64,000 bases of DNA, taken from the NCBI GenBank assembly GCA_964592595.1, contig CAZQFH010000008.1, positions 1 through 64,000 on the forward strand, in the 5' to 3' direction. Below the pieces are notes generated by a model. It was not told where the DNA came from. It searched no databases and worked only from the letters and a program-made list of their open reading frames with translations. A program made the translations under genes and the position numbers. Shown here piece after piece: positions 26,449 through 35,807 of this stretch (position 1 is its first letter; each line of letters begins with the position of its first letter). Source of the DNA: UBA5536 sp964592595 (lineage in GTDB: Bacteria; Bacteroidota; Bacteroidia; Bacteroidales; F082).

Positions 26449-28071
26449 TTATTCTTTTATATCTGGTTTATGGTCGTAATCATAGGGGCCGTCTTTTGGC
26501 AAAACGGGCATGCGATCGAAGTTGGTAATAGGTGGTGGGGACAAAGTTTGCCATTCCAGCGTGATACCTGTTCCCCAGGGGTTGCGCCCAATCTTTTCGC
26601 GTTTGCGCCAAAAACCTGCAATAAGATTTCCGAGCATAAGCAACAAACCAACAGCCAAAACCCATGATCCAAAAGTACTGATCATATTTGGCAAATGAAA
26701 CTCGGGCAAATAATCGTAATAACGACGCGGCATTCCCATCAAACCAGCTATCATCATTGGGAAATAAAGCAAATTAAACCCTATAAAAAAGATGAAAAAG
26801 GCAATATTGGCGACGAGCTTATTGTACATTCTTCCCCAGATTTTAGGATACCAATAGTGCAGTGCTCCAAAGAATGCAAAACCAGTGCCGCCAAACATTA
26901 CGTAGTGAAAGTGACCCACCACAAAATAAGTGTCGTGCAAATGAATATCAGTTGCCAACGCTCCTAAAACCAAACCGCTTAATCCGCCCACCATAAACTG
27001 GAAAATAAACCCAAGTGAATAGAGTAAAGGAGGCTGCACATCAATAGAACCTTTGTATAGAGTAGCCACCCAATTAAACACTTTAATGGCAGTAGGAATA
27101 GCTACAAGAAAAGTCATGATAGAATAGATAATCCGTGCCGGACCACTCATCCCGGCTGTAAACATATGATGTCCCCATACAAAATAACCTACAAAAGCGA
27201 TAGCAAGCGAGGAAAAAGCAATCGCTTTATAACCGAAAATAGTGCGGTTACTAAAAGTTGGCAGCACCTCCGAAATTATTCCAAATGCCGGTAATGCCAT
27301 GATGTAAACTGCCGGATGAGAATAAATCCAAAATAAATGCTGGTACAGGATAGGGTCACCCCCGATGGCAGGATCAAACAAGCCTACTCCAAAAACACGT
27401 TCAGCCACAATCATCAGCAAAGTAATTCCCACTACAGGCGTGGCTAATAGCTGAATCCAAGAAGTGGCATACAATGCCCAAGCAAATAGTGGCATTTTCA
27501 AAAAACCCATGCCAGGCGTTCTCAAACGATGAATCGTGACTATGAAGTTAAGGCCAGTAAGTATGGAGGAAAAGCCCAACACAAAAGCAGCCAACACAGC
27601 CATAGTGACATTTGTGCCAGTTTTGACACTGTAAGGCGCATAAAATGTCCAGCCAGTATCGGCAGGGCCGTCACCAAACATAAGTGTTGACAAAGCCATT
27701 ATTGCACCGATAATGTACACCCACCACGACAGCAAATTGATTCGCGGGAAAGAAACATCGTCAGTACCAAGCATGATTGGCAGGAAAAAATTACCAAAGA
27801 CAGCAGGTATGCTTGGAATTATGAAAAGAAAAATCATAATCACACCGTGCATGGTAAACACCTGGTTGTATGTTTTTGCCTCCATCAAATCCTTCCCAGG
27901 ATTGAGCAACTCGAGGCGCATTAAGATACCAAGCGTTACGCCCGCCACAAAAAATGTGAGCAGAGAATAAAGGTACAACAAACCTATTCGCTTGTGGTCA
28001 ACACTAAATATCCAGGAAAATAATCCTTTTTTTACCTGTAAATAATTTAATTTCAATGCCGTACTTGTCAT
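26449..28071 (-). CDS. ctaD: Cytochrome c oxidase subunit I (caa3 type)
   Basis: Catalytic subunit that binds low-spin heme and the heme a3/CuB centre and reduces O2 to water while pumping protons. The 540-residue protein has 12 helices. The heme ligand His is in TMHGVIMIF; the CuB His-Tyr crosslink region is IYSHPAVYIMALPAFGIISE, followed by HH in VWGHHMFTAG; the late helix X ligands are in HDTYFVVGHFHYVMFG. The YSHPAVY Tyr and K-channel features indicate an A-type oxidase. It is preceded by SCO (3 bases). Confidence 0.97.
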   Translation of the reverse strand: MTSTALKLNYLQVKKGLFSWIFSVDHKRIGLLYLYSLLTFFVAGVTLGILMRLELLNPGKDLMEAKTYNQVFTMHGVIMIFLFIIPSIPAVFGNFFLPIMLGTDDVSFPRINLLSWWVYIIGAIMALSTLMFGDGPADTGWTFYAPYSVKTGTNVTMAVLAAFVLGFSSILTGLNFIVTIHRLRTPGMGFLKMPLFAWALYATSWIQLLATPVVGITLLMIVAERVFGVGLFDPAIGGDPILYQHLFWIYSHPAVYIMALPAFGIISEVLPTFSNRTIFGYKAIAFSSLAIAFVGYFVWGHHMFTAGMSGPARIIYSIMTFLVAIPTAIKVFNWVATLYKGSIDVQPPLLYSLGFIFQFMVGGLSGLVLGALATDIHLHDTYFVVGHFHYVMFGGTGFAFFGALHYWYPKIWGRMYNKLVANIAFFIFFIGFNLLYFPMMIAGLMGMPRRYYDYLPEFHLPNMISTFGSWVLAVGLLLMLGNLIAGFWRKREKIGRNPWGTGITLEWQTLSPPPITNFDRMPVLPKDGPYDYDHKPDIKE

Positions 28072-28074
28072 AGC

Positions 28075-28863
28075 TTAGAGTACATTTTTGGTTTTCTTGT
28101 TACGATTCGAAACGATTAAAGATCCTAAAAGTGCAAGTGCCAAAACTAAAATTATGGCACCTGAAACCTTAGTTACGTTAAACACGTAGGTTTTTCCTTT
28201 GGGGTCATAGCTAAAGCAGTAATCTAAAATTTTGTTTATAGTTGGACCAGAGCGCCCCATACTCGCCTCAACAACAGCCATTTTCATATCAAATGGCAAG
28301 TAATTAGTGCCATGTAAATAACGTGTAATTTTTCCTTGCGGACTCAAAACAACAAGGGTGGCAGGATGGATAAATTCATCGCCTTCTTGTTTAACCTTAT
28401 AGCCAATATTATCCAGAAAACGATCAATTGTCAAACTGTCGCCGGTAAAAAAATGCCAGCCGTTTTCCAAATCGCCTTTTCCAACCAACTTGGTGTAAGT
28501 ACGTTTTTTGTTTTGGGCCAAAACGGGGCTTTCAGCATGTGAAAAGCTAATTGTAAATACCTGATAATTTTTACCAAGCTCCAAATCTGATTTTTTCATC
28601 ACATCGGCCAGTCCATTGAGCAGGGGCGTACAAATTCCCGGACATTCATAATAAACCATCGCAACAATTGTTGGCTTGTCGATCGCATCTTTTATGTTCA
28701 CTTCACGGAAATTTTCATCCACAAATACGATGTCGTCATCAATAAATTGATCCAGTTTTTCGTAAACACCCAATTCTTGTTGTGCAAAAACAGGGCTAAA
28801 AAAGAGTAGAACTAACAATATCCCCAACAAACCTCGGAATCCTTTTTTCTGTATTAATCTCAT
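28075..28863 (-). CDS. SCO1/SenC copper chaperone
   Basis: Thioredoxin-fold periplasmic protein that delivers copper or reduces cysteines of the CuA site in subunit II. A signal peptide/anchor (about 8-28) leads to the motif YYECPGICTP (Cys74, Cys78) with the third ligand His166 in EFIHPATLVVL. There is a second hydrophobic segment at the C-terminus (about 232-250) followed by basic residues, so the protein may be anchored at both ends. First gene of the caa3 unit; a palindrome lies 48 bases upstream of its start. Confidence 0.92.
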   Translation of the reverse strand: MRLIQKKGFRGLLGILLVLLFFSPVFAQQELGVYEKLDQFIDDDIVFVDENFREVNIKDAIDKPTIVAMVYYECPGICTPLLNGLADVMKKSDLELGKNYQVFTISFSHAESPVLAQNKKRTYTKLVGKGDLENGWHFFTGDSLTIDRFLDNIGYKVKQEGDEFIHPATLVVLSPQGKITRYLHGTNYLPFDMKMAVVEASMGRSGPTINKILDYCFSYDPKGKTYVFNVTKVSGAIILVLALALLGSLIVSNRNKKTKNVL

Positions 28864-28910
28864 TTTTAATTATTTAAGCTTAAAGTATTTTCGCTCAAAC
28901 CGAGCCGCTA

Positions 28911-28929
28911 ATTTAGATTTAATCTAAAT
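28911..28929. promoter_or_regulatory. Operator-like palindrome upstream of SCO/caa3
   Basis: ATTTAGATT-T-AATCTAAAT, perfect 9-bp arms around one base. In motif form this is ATTTAGA-N5-TCTAAAT, the same as at 29684 and, with one mismatch, 35808. A minus-strand TAAATTAG overlaps its edge and could be part of the promoter. Confidence 0.6.
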
Positions 28930-29043
28930 AAAAACAAACATTAGTTTTAAATTTCCAATCGTTCCCTGAAAAACGAGCATAAGCCTGTCCCTAATAATCG
29001 GCTGCGCAATTTTTTTTCAAAATCTTTTTACACAGCACTGCGG

Positions 29044-29103
29044 GCTTATTCAAGAGAGATGATTAGGTCGGGAAGCGGTTTCTCATCCCGACTCATAATA
29101 AGC
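29044..29103. repeat. Nested hairpin after the DUF4920 gene
   Basis: Inner arms GTCGGGA (29067-29073) / TCCCGAC (29086-29092) and outer arms GCTTATT (29044-29050) / AATAAGC (29097-29103). There is no U-tail, so intrinsic termination is uncertain; the position just after the DUF4920 stop suggests a 3' end structure. Confidence 0.4.
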
Positions 29104-29105
29104 AA

Positions 29106-29630
29106 TCATTCTATTATTACTCCTTTTGCATCTATGGTATATTTCCATTCGGGCTTTGAAATGGCATCAATTTCTTCCTGACTTTTTCCGGCATCTTCGG
29201 CATAATGCTTTAACATCTCAACCGGGATAAGTTCGCGAATAGCAATCCCTTCAGCCCATACGGTTTTACCTGCAGCATCTTTTGGAATCTCATAAGCATG
29301 ATCCAGCATATTCACCATTAATTCTTCGCCATTATCCATCTCAATAGTTAACCAGCAGCCACTGTGCTGACAAACTTCGTGAATAGTTCCGGTAAGTTTT
29401 AACCCAAATGTAGTATCCATAGTAATCTTATCCAGAGCACGCTCAGCAACTAAGGCATCTTCTTTTGAAATACTTTCACCAAAATTACCAGTAGGAGGAA
29501 GTGGCTCTCCTTCAATCTTATGCATTTCAGCATGACCAGCATGCTCATTCTTAGTTGATTTGCCAGAGCAGCCGACAAAAAGTACTAAGCCTATCACTAT
29601 TACTCCAATTGAAAAAAAACGTTTACTCAT
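29106..29630 (-). CDS. DUF4920 lipoprotein
   Basis: A 174-residue protein with lipobox FVGC (Cys21). The DUF4920 core contains LTGTIHEVCQHSGCWLTIEMDNGEELMVN, in which a Cys-x4-Cys pair with His looks like a metal or redox site; the resemblance is only suggestive. A His/Glu-rich stretch follows the lipid anchor. It lies between the cbb3 and caa3 units with its own -7 element (TATCTTTG on the minus strand, 29667-29660) and the shared palindrome. Function unknown; the location suggests oxidase or copper assembly. Confidence 0.85.
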   Translation of the reverse strand: MSKRFFSIGVIVIGLVLFVGCSGKSTKNEHAGHAEMHKIEGEPLPPTGNFGESISKEDALVAERALDKITMDTTFGLKLTGTIHEVCQHSGCWLTIEMDNGEELMVNMLDHAYEIPKDAAGKTVWAEGIAIRELIPVEMLKHYAEDAGKSQEEIDAISKPEWKYTIDAKGVIIE

Positions 29631-29675
29631 TGTGATTATCGTTTTGTATTAATTGGGTGCAAAGATAAAACAAAA

Positions 29676-29710
29676 ATCCATCTATTTAGAACATTTCTAA
29701 ATAGATGGAT
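29676..29710 (-). promoter_or_regulatory. 15-bp inverted repeat: operator for DUF4920 and/or terminator of the cbb3 unit
   Basis: Perfect 15-base arms (29676-29690 and 29696-29710) around ACATT. On the minus strand the stem is followed by TTTTTGTTTTATC, a good intrinsic terminator for the gene ending at 29766. The inner part, ATTTAGA-N5-TCTAAAT (29684-29702), is the recurrent palindrome and sits 54 bases upstream of the DUF4920 start, just upstream of its -7 element. It could be both. Confidence 0.65.
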
Positions 29711-29765
29711 CTTGAAGCTGAATGAATTTATAAAAATCCGACATTAGAGCCGTAAAGCAAAAGAT

Positions 29766-30518
29766 CTAATAATCGCGGTACTCCATTGTTTTTTCCGAGC
29801 TACAACAACTTCCTTTTACTTTCATTTCTTTCTCAGGTGTAAGCATTTGACTCTTGGGGCTAATGAATGGTATTCCAAGAGAAAGTCCTCTCAAAATGAA
29901 AATAATTCCAAGCACGATAATAAAAACAGGTATAATATGATTCACTTGTCGCCTGAAGCGCTGACCGATGATATTTCCCAAAAGGCTTACGCTCATCATT
30001 ACCGGGATAGTACCTAGTCCAAAAACAACCATAAAAACAACACCATTCAAAACTGCATTGGTATTGATAGCGCCAGCAACAGCTACATAAACCAACCCAC
30101 AAGGCAGCAAACCATTCAAAAGGCCAATCACAAAAAGATTCTTATAAGACGACTTCCCGAACAATATCCTGAATTTTGCAATTAGCCTCGCTGCATAGCC
30201 GGTTAGCAGCTGGTCAATACTAATTTTTCCACGAAAAACCATCGGAAAAAGCACCGAAATAATCATCACTATCCCCAGCAGAATCGAGGCCCATTGCTGA
30301 AAACCTGCCATTTCTATTCCTTTTCCAAGCAAGCCAAACGCAGCTCCCAAAACGCCATAAGTAAATGCCCTTCCCACATTATATAATAAAACGCCAATTA
30401 CTTTACCTGTCCAGCTTTTGTTACCAATTGGCAAGGCCACTGCTATAGGCCCGCACATGCCAATGCAATGAAAACTACCAATTAATCCAATTGTCAAAGC
30501 GGTATAGAGATCCGTCAT
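29766..30518 (-). CDS. TauE/SafE-like (DsbD_2) membrane protein of the cbb3 locus
   Basis: A 250-residue protein with about six membrane helices. The first, LTIGLIGSFHCIGMCGPIAVALP, has the His-Cys-x2-Met-Cys motif usual in the homologues encoded with cbb3 oxidases. The C-terminus carries MKVKGSCCSSEKTMEY, a possible metal-binding Cys pair. Family members of this type are linked to copper handling or cytochrome assembly; sulfite export is a family label, not evidence. It starts two bases after ccoH and ends at the inverted repeat 29676-29710. Confidence 0.82.
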   Translation of the reverse strand: MTDLYTALTIGLIGSFHCIGMCGPIAVALPIGNKSWTGKVIGVLLYNVGRAFTYGVLGAAFGLLGKGIEMAGFQQWASILLGIVMIISVLFPMVFRGKISIDQLLTGYAARLIAKFRILFGKSSYKNLFVIGLLNGLLPCGLVYVAVAGAINTNAVLNGVVFMVVFGLGTIPVMMSVSLLGNIIGQRFRRQVNHIIPVFIIVLGIIFILRGLSLGIPFISPKSQMLTPEKEMKVKGSCCSSEKTMEYRDY

Positions 30519-30520
30519 TA

Positions 30521-30961
30521 TTAGAGTATATTTATTGGTTTTTCAGTATAATAATTGGTTTCCTGATATTTCCAATCCATCTTCAGGATGTATCTGCCAT
30601 GCAAAGAACCAATTTCGAGCTGCATTATTCCGTTCATATCAGGTTGAAGTGCAAACAATGCATCTTTTCCTTCTTCGGCAATATGATAGAGATGTATTTT
30701 GCCAGAAATATCTGCAGGTTTTAATACAGCCGGAAATTGTATGAACAAAACATTACCTTCTATTTTCAGGCTAATTTCCTCTAAAAGCGAACTGGCATTC
30801 TGGCGTTTTTCAATCAAATCCTGATGGGTTTGACCCTTTGGGTAATAATCCGACTCCACCAAATTAATATCTTCCCGTATCATTAAAACAGCAAATACAA
30901 TAAGCATCATCATAAAAGCAGCTATCCCGATAAACAGTTTTGTACCCCAGTTCCATTTCAT
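30521..30961 (-). CDS. ccoH: FixH/CcoH cbb3 assembly protein
   Basis: A 146-residue single-pass protein. ATG at 30961 gives MKWNWGTKLFIGIAAFMMMLIVFAV, the usual start of FixH; longer frames overlap ccoG. The motif ESDYYPKGQTHQDLIEKRQNA matches the family's xxYYxKxxxxxxxI segment, and a periplasmic beta domain follows. Needed for assembly of the cbb3 oxidase. It is ten bases downstream of ccoG. Confidence 0.88.
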   Translation of the reverse strand: MKWNWGTKLFIGIAAFMMMLIVFAVLMIREDINLVESDYYPKGQTHQDLIEKRQNASSLLEEISLKIEGNVLFIQFPAVLKPADISGKIHLYHIAEEGKDALFALQPDMNGIMQLEIGSLHGRYILKMDWKYQETNYYTEKPINIL

Positions 30962-30971
30962 AGCAACAGTA

Positions 30972-32426
30972 TTAGTTTTTCTTATCCAATCGATTAGGAC
31001 CAATAAATGTAGTTTTATAGCTCGAAAGCAGTTTTTCGCCACTTTTCACCTCAATTACGATTCTTGTATTACTGGCCACAAGACTTGCCCTATCGATAAT
31101 CACTAAAAAGTTAGCCTCTTTAATTTTACCACCTTCAACTAAAATCGGATCGCCCATAATTTTAATTTCACCTTCGTGAGATACAAGTTCCAGTTCAACC
31201 GGCAGGTCGTGTCGGGTTTTATTTACCAACTGCACTTTATACACATTCGAGAGTTGATTAGGTCCATATTCCTGAAACAAAGTAGCAGGCACACGCGAGA
31301 TCGTTGCCTCCACATCAGAGCGAAGTGTGAATAGGGTGCCAACAACCAGCAGTAAAACGGTTAGAACAGCAGAATAAGCAATAGTGCGGCCATTAAATAT
31401 TTTACGAATACCTTCAGAAATTCCCTTTTCAGAATCATAACGTATTAAGCCTTTCGGAAGTCCAACGCGATCCATGATTGTATTGCAAGCATCAATGCAG
31501 GCCGTACAATTTATACATTCGAGCTGTGTACCATTGCGAATATCAATGCCTGTGGGACATACAGTGATGCAACTTCTGCAATCAATACAATCTCCTTTAT
31601 TAGTTTCTGCTCTGTTTTCTAAAGGTTTATACTTTCCTTTAGGCTCTCCGCGCTTATGATCATAAGCCACAATAATGGATTTGCTATCCAATAAAACCCC
31701 TTGCAACCGACCATAAGGACAAGCTATTAAACAAACCTGCTCACGGAAAAATGCGAAAACAAAATAAAACACCCCTGAAAACAAAATGAGAGCTATAAAA
31801 CTTGTCAAGTTAGCCATAGGGCCATTCACTACAAGTTCTTTTAACCGTTCAATACCAACAAGATAAGCAAGAAAAGTATTTGAAATCAAGAAAGCAATAG
31901 CAAAGAAAACAATTTGCTTCAAGGTCTTTTTCCAGATTTTTTCAAAGTCCCATGGTTGTCGCGCTAACTTTTTCTGTTTATTGTAGTCGCCTTCTATAAG
32001 GTACTCTATTTGTCTAAAAACAAACTCCATGAAAATGGTTTGCGGACACGCCCATCCACAAAATACCCTCCCGAAAATAACCGTAAAAAGAATTATAAAA
32101 ACAATGAAAGTGATTAGTGAAAGCACCAGCAAATGAAAATCCTGCGGCCAGAAAAGTTGTCCAAAAATGATAAATTTTCGTTCAAAAATATTAAAAAGCA
32201 TGAATGGCTCACCTTTGTAGCTAATAAAGGGCCCCGCAAACAGAAGGCTTAAAAGGATTATAGCCACTGTCCAACGGTAATTGTACAGTTTACCTTTAGG
32301 TCTTTTCGGGAAAACCCAGGCACGTTTTCCTTTGCTGTCAATTGTACTTATTTTATCTCTAAAACTTCCTGTCTCAGGGCGTGAAATATCTTTGTCTAAA
32401 TCCGCATTTGGTTTAATCTGGTTCAT
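30972..32426 (-). CDS. ccoG: CcoG (FixG/RdxA) iron-sulfur assembly protein
   Basis: A polyferredoxin of about 484 residues with four to five membrane helices; it acts in copper reduction for the cbb3 oxidase in other bacteria. It has FCGWACPQTIFMEFVFRQIE and CPYGRLQG membrane motifs, two ferredoxin clusters (CIDCRSCITVCPTGIDIRNG and CINCTACIDACNTIMDRVG) and a C-terminal Ig-like domain. ATG at 32426 (MNQIKPNADLD) is preferred to one 17 codons upstream. Confidence 0.94.
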   Translation of the reverse strand: MNQIKPNADLDKDISRPETGSFRDKISTIDSKGKRAWVFPKRPKGKLYNYRWTVAIILLSLLFAGPFISYKGEPFMLFNIFERKFIIFGQLFWPQDFHLLVLSLITFIVFIILFTVIFGRVFCGWACPQTIFMEFVFRQIEYLIEGDYNKQKKLARQPWDFEKIWKKTLKQIVFFAIAFLISNTFLAYLVGIERLKELVVNGPMANLTSFIALILFSGVFYFVFAFFREQVCLIACPYGRLQGVLLDSKSIIVAYDHKRGEPKGKYKPLENRAETNKGDCIDCRSCITVCPTGIDIRNGTQLECINCTACIDACNTIMDRVGLPKGLIRYDSEKGISEGIRKIFNGRTIAYSAVLTVLLLVVGTLFTLRSDVEATISRVPATLFQEYGPNQLSNVYKVQLVNKTRHDLPVELELVSHEGEIKIMGDPILVEGGKIKEANFLVIIDRASLVASNTRIVIEVKSGEKLLSSYKTTFIGPNRLDKKN

Positions 32427-32524
32427 TATGGTGTGATTATTAGTATACAGCAAAGCCGAGATAATCTGAATATCCATTCAGAAATATTTCGGATTTGCTG
32501 TTGTGAAATTTTAGTTTGCATGAT

Positions 32525-33136
32525 CTAATCATAGCGCTCACCCTGAGGCTCTTTGGGTGTGGCAGGAGTGGTTCCTTGTAGTTCAACAAGAATGAAGCTC
32601 AAAACCTCAAGACGCTGCGTTTCGGAGAGCTGATCCTTGTAAGATATCATTCCCTTTTCGAGTACACCATTTTCAACAACGGCCCACAAATCCTCCAGCT
32701 TGTTGCCATGAATCCAATAGTTATCAGTCATATTTGGCCCTACCAGTCCTCCACCGTCAGCCAAATGACATACGGCACAAATTTTACCCCAAGTTTCCTT
32801 GCCATTTGCCAATGAGCCGACATCTTCGAGCAACACCAATTCAAAAGGTGCAGCACCTGCGTTTCTCTCGGCTGCGAGGGCACCGGCTGTAGCCATTTCA
32901 TTTTGAAATTCTTTGGCCTGCATTAAATCATCAGCCCTAAATACCCAAAGTCTTACAAGATAAACGGCAGCAAAAACAATAGCAAGAATAAACAGCCATT
33001 TCCACCATGGAGGCAATTCATTATCCAGCTCTTTTATGCCATCATATTCGTGATCTTTTATGAGTCTATCGTTGGTCAGGGTATCAATTTCATACTGATC
33101 ATCCTGCTTATGTTGATTTACATTTTCTGTTGTCAT
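32525..33136 (-). CDS. ccoP: cbb3 oxidase subunit CcoP (monoheme)
   Basis: Electron-entry subunit of the cbb3 oxidase. An N-terminal cytosolic part, one membrane helix (PPWWKWLFILAIVFAAVYLV, about residues 41-60) and one cytochrome c domain with CAVCH and a distal Met in EKGMISYKDQ. Proteobacterial CcoP has two hemes; this form with a single CxxCH is common in Bacteroidota. It is 14 bases downstream of the ccoQ-like gene. Confidence 0.92.
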   Translation of the reverse strand: MTTENVNQHKQDDQYEIDTLTNDRLIKDHEYDGIKELDNELPPWWKWLFILAIVFAAVYLVRLWVFRADDLMQAKEFQNEMATAGALAAERNAGAAPFELVLLEDVGSLANGKETWGKICAVCHLADGGGLVGPNMTDNYWIHGNKLEDLWAVVENGVLEKGMISYKDQLSETQRLEVLSFILVELQGTTPATPKEPQGERYD

Positions 33137-33150
33137 AATTGAATGTTTTC

Positions 33151-33366
33151 TTAAGTTAACTCTGATTGACGACTTTTTGCATGCCTTGAATATTCATTTT
33201 TTTCTTTCTCAAGGGGCAATCGACTGATCTGATCAACTTCCTCTCGATCCATTCGCAACACCCTCAATATCATTATGATAAAGAACACGAGGAAGATAAC
33301 CAATCCGATGATCGGAAAGATTTGAATATTAGCTATACTTTCGAGTGCGTTGGTTACAATTTTCAT
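33151..33366 (-). CDS. CcoQ-like small subunit of the cbb3 oxidase
   Basis: A 71-residue single-pass protein with helix IFPIIGLVIFLVFFIIMILRVL and a charged tail. It is placed, as usual for CcoQ, between ccoNO and ccoP. Sequence similarity to CcoQ is weak, so the call rests on size, topology and position. Confidence 0.72.
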   Translation of the reverse strand: MKIVTNALESIANIQIFPIIGLVIFLVFFIIMILRVLRMDREEVDQISRLPLEKEKNEYSRHAKSRQSELT

Positions 33367-33374
33367 GATACGAT

Positions 33375-35522
33375 CTAGTTTTCAGAAAACAAAGACTCGT
33401 TCGACTCACGATAAATATCAGTACCCAGGCGCTGGATATAAGCGATCAAAGCAATTACCTCTTTTTGATTTTCTACATCAATGCCGCCATCACGCAAACC
33501 CTGAGCAATCTGATTGGCTTGCTTATGTAAATGATCGAGTGCACGCTTGTCAAAGCCATCGGGATAAGGAACTCCGAGTTTCATCATCGCTCTGATCTTA
33601 GCGGCAGTATGTGTGGTATTCAGATCGCGTTTAATAATCCAAGAATAGGGTGGCATAATGGATTCGGCTACCATTTTTTGCGGACTCATAAAGTGATTGT
33701 AATGCCAAGAATCAGGTTTATAATTGCGACCGGTTTTTACGCCTTCGCGCGCCAAATCAGGTCCTGTGCGTTTTGATCCAAACTGGAATGGCCTGTCGTA
33801 AATAATTTCACCAGCCTTGGTATAATCACCGTAGCGTTCCACCTCACTTCTGAATGGCCTAACCATTTGACTATGACAGGTATAGCATCCTTCGCGAACA
33901 TAGATGTCACGACCTTCGAGTTCGAGGGGTGTATAAGGCTGTACGCTGGCAATTGTAGGCACATTGGATTTTACCATGAACATTGGAATAAACTCAACCA
34001 ATCCGCCAATTAATATCGCGACAAGAGCCAAAACTGTAAATAAAACAGGTTTACCTTCAATCAGACGGTGCCCTCTGTCAGTATTAGGTTTTCGATGGTC
34101 GAGAGCGGGCGCTTCATCCTGTTCTTCAGTCACCAAAGTGCCTTGTTGGATAGTTTTTGCAGCGTTGTATATCATCAGAATTACTCCGGTGACATAAAGT
34201 GTTCCTCCGAGAACGCGTAACCAATACATTGGAAGTATCTGAGTAACCGTTTCGATGAAATTAGGATATTTGAGGAAGCCTTCTTCTGTGAATTCTTTCC
34301 ACATCAAACTCTGAGTGAAAGCAGCAAAATAAAGCGGGATTGCAAAGAACAGCATCCCTGTTGTTGCAAGCCAAAAATGTGCATTAGCAAGTTTTATGCT
34401 AAATAGTTTGGTATTATACAAGCGAGGCAAGAGCCAATAAATCATACCGAAAGTCAGCATACCATTCCAGCCCAGCGTGCCAATATGCACATGCGCAATA
34501 GTCCAGTCAGTGAAATGACTGATTGCATTAACACTCTTAAGGGAAAGCATCGGACCTTCGAAAGTTGACATACCATAAGCGGTAACACCAACCACAAACA
34601 TTTTAAGCACCGGATCTTCACGAACCTTGTCCCAGGCACCACGCAAGGTAAGCAAGCCATTTATCATACCACCCCAAGAAGGGGCAATCAACATAATTGA
34701 AAAAACAACCCCAAGTGCCTGAGCCCAATCTGGTAATGCTGAATAAAGCAAATGGTGAGGCCCTGCCCAGATATAAATAAAAATAAGCGCCCAAAAGTGA
34801 ATGATAGAAAGTTTGTAGGAATAAATTGGCCTGTTGGCCGCTTTTGGAATGAAATAATACATCAATCCCAAATAAGGTGTTGTAAGGAAAAATGCAACAG
34901 CATTATGGCCATACCACCACTGAACAAGCGCATCCTGTATACCGGCATAAACCGGATAACTTTTTACAAAACTTACCGGAAGATTAATTGAATTAACGAT
35001 ATGCAATACAGCAACGGTAACAAACGTGGCAATATAGAACCAAATAGCCACATAAATATGTTTCACGCGTCTTTTAACAGTGGTCATGATCAGGTTGAGA
35101 CCAAAAATGACCCATACAACTGCAATGGCGATGTCAATAGGCCACTCCAATTCAGCATATTCCTTACTTACAGTGAAGCCAAGCGGCAAGGTAATAGCTG
35201 CAGCCACGATGATAAGCTGCCATCCCCAGAAATGGATTTTTCCAAGCAACTCGCTGTACATCGACGTTTTGAGTAGTCGAGGTGTTGAATAGTAAATTGC
35301 AGTAAACATTCCATTGCCAACAAAGGCAAAAATGACTGCATTAGTGTGCAATGGTCTGAGGCGACCAAACGACAGCCACGAAACGCCATTAGTCATAGTA
35401 GGCCAAATTAACTCAATGGCAATAGTAAGCCCCACCAGCATGCCAACTATGCCCCAAAGAATAGTAGCTTTGAGGAATAGGCTGGAAAGCCGGTTGTCAT
35501 AAGTAAACTTCTGTAACTCCAT
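33375..35522 (-). CDS. ccoNO: cbb3 oxidase subunits I and II fused (CcoNO)
   Basis: A 715-residue fusion. The CcoN part (about 1-470) has 12 helices with His ligands in LRPLHTNAVIF, YGHNAVAFFLT, HHLLYSALPDW and HVHIGTLGWNG. A linker and one helix (about 505-525) lead to the CcoO part with YTCHSQMVRPF (heme c) and a distal Met in QKMVAESIMPPY. High-affinity O2 reduction with proton pumping, suited to low oxygen. The fusion is typical of Bacteroidota. It follows ccoS by 15 bases. Confidence 0.96.
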   Translation of the reverse strand: MELQKFTYDNRLSSLFLKATILWGIVGMLVGLTIAIELIWPTMTNGVSWLSFGRLRPLHTNAVIFAFVGNGMFTAIYYSTPRLLKTSMYSELLGKIHFWGWQLIIVAAAITLPLGFTVSKEYAELEWPIDIAIAVVWVIFGLNLIMTTVKRRVKHIYVAIWFYIATFVTVAVLHIVNSINLPVSFVKSYPVYAGIQDALVQWWYGHNAVAFFLTTPYLGLMYYFIPKAANRPIYSYKLSIIHFWALIFIYIWAGPHHLLYSALPDWAQALGVVFSIMLIAPSWGGMINGLLTLRGAWDKVREDPVLKMFVVGVTAYGMSTFEGPMLSLKSVNAISHFTDWTIAHVHIGTLGWNGMLTFGMIYWLLPRLYNTKLFSIKLANAHFWLATTGMLFFAIPLYFAAFTQSLMWKEFTEEGFLKYPNFIETVTQILPMYWLRVLGGTLYVTGVILMIYNAAKTIQQGTLVTEEQDEAPALDHRKPNTDRGHRLIEGKPVLFTVLALVAILIGGLVEFIPMFMVKSNVPTIASVQPYTPLELEGRDIYVREGCYTCHSQMVRPFRSEVERYGDYTKAGEIIYDRPFQFGSKRTGPDLAREGVKTGRNYKPDSWHYNHFMSPQKMVAESIMPPYSWIIKRDLNTTHTAAKIRAMMKLGVPYPDGFDKRALDHLHKQANQIAQGLRDGGIDVENQKEVIALIAYIQRLGTDIYRESNESLFSEN

Positions 35523-35537
35523 AAAATTTATTTTTGG

Positions 35538-35729
35538 TTATTGTTTTGGATTTAGATTTTCAGTCGAGGGTGAAGTATCTTCTTTATGTTTCTTATTCTC
35601 AAATAGCATCCTTACTGACGGAGAATAATCATCGTCGTATTGACCACTACGGACAGCCCAAATAAATGCCACTAAAAATCCTCCTGCCACAACAATGCCT
35701 AATATAATTAAGATGATAATTGCACTCAT
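35538..35729 (-). CDS. ccoS: CcoS cbb3 maturation protein
   Basis: A 63-residue single-pass protein. The ATG at 35729 (MSAIIILIILGIVVAGGFLVAF) is chosen; upstream in-frame codons are not family-like. The motif FIWAVRSGQYDDDYSPSVRML is the classic CcoS signature (SGQYDD). Required for heme or copper insertion into CcoN. First gene of the ccoS-NO-Q-P-G-H-TauE run. Confidence 0.92.
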   Translation of the reverse strand: MSAIIILIILGIVVAGGFLVAFIWAVRSGQYDDDYSPSVRMLFENKKHKEDTSPSTENLNPKQ

Positions 35730-35807
35730 TTCGGTAATATAGTTCTTGTTTACGACAACAACAGCAAAAATAGTGAAGTGATCCTTAAGTTGGATGAAGT
35801 ATAGTTT

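Noticed and set aside
26470..26698. Several overlapping reading frames opposite or beside ctaD
   Set aside because: They are shadows of the strongly conserved ctaD frame and have no family-like sequence.
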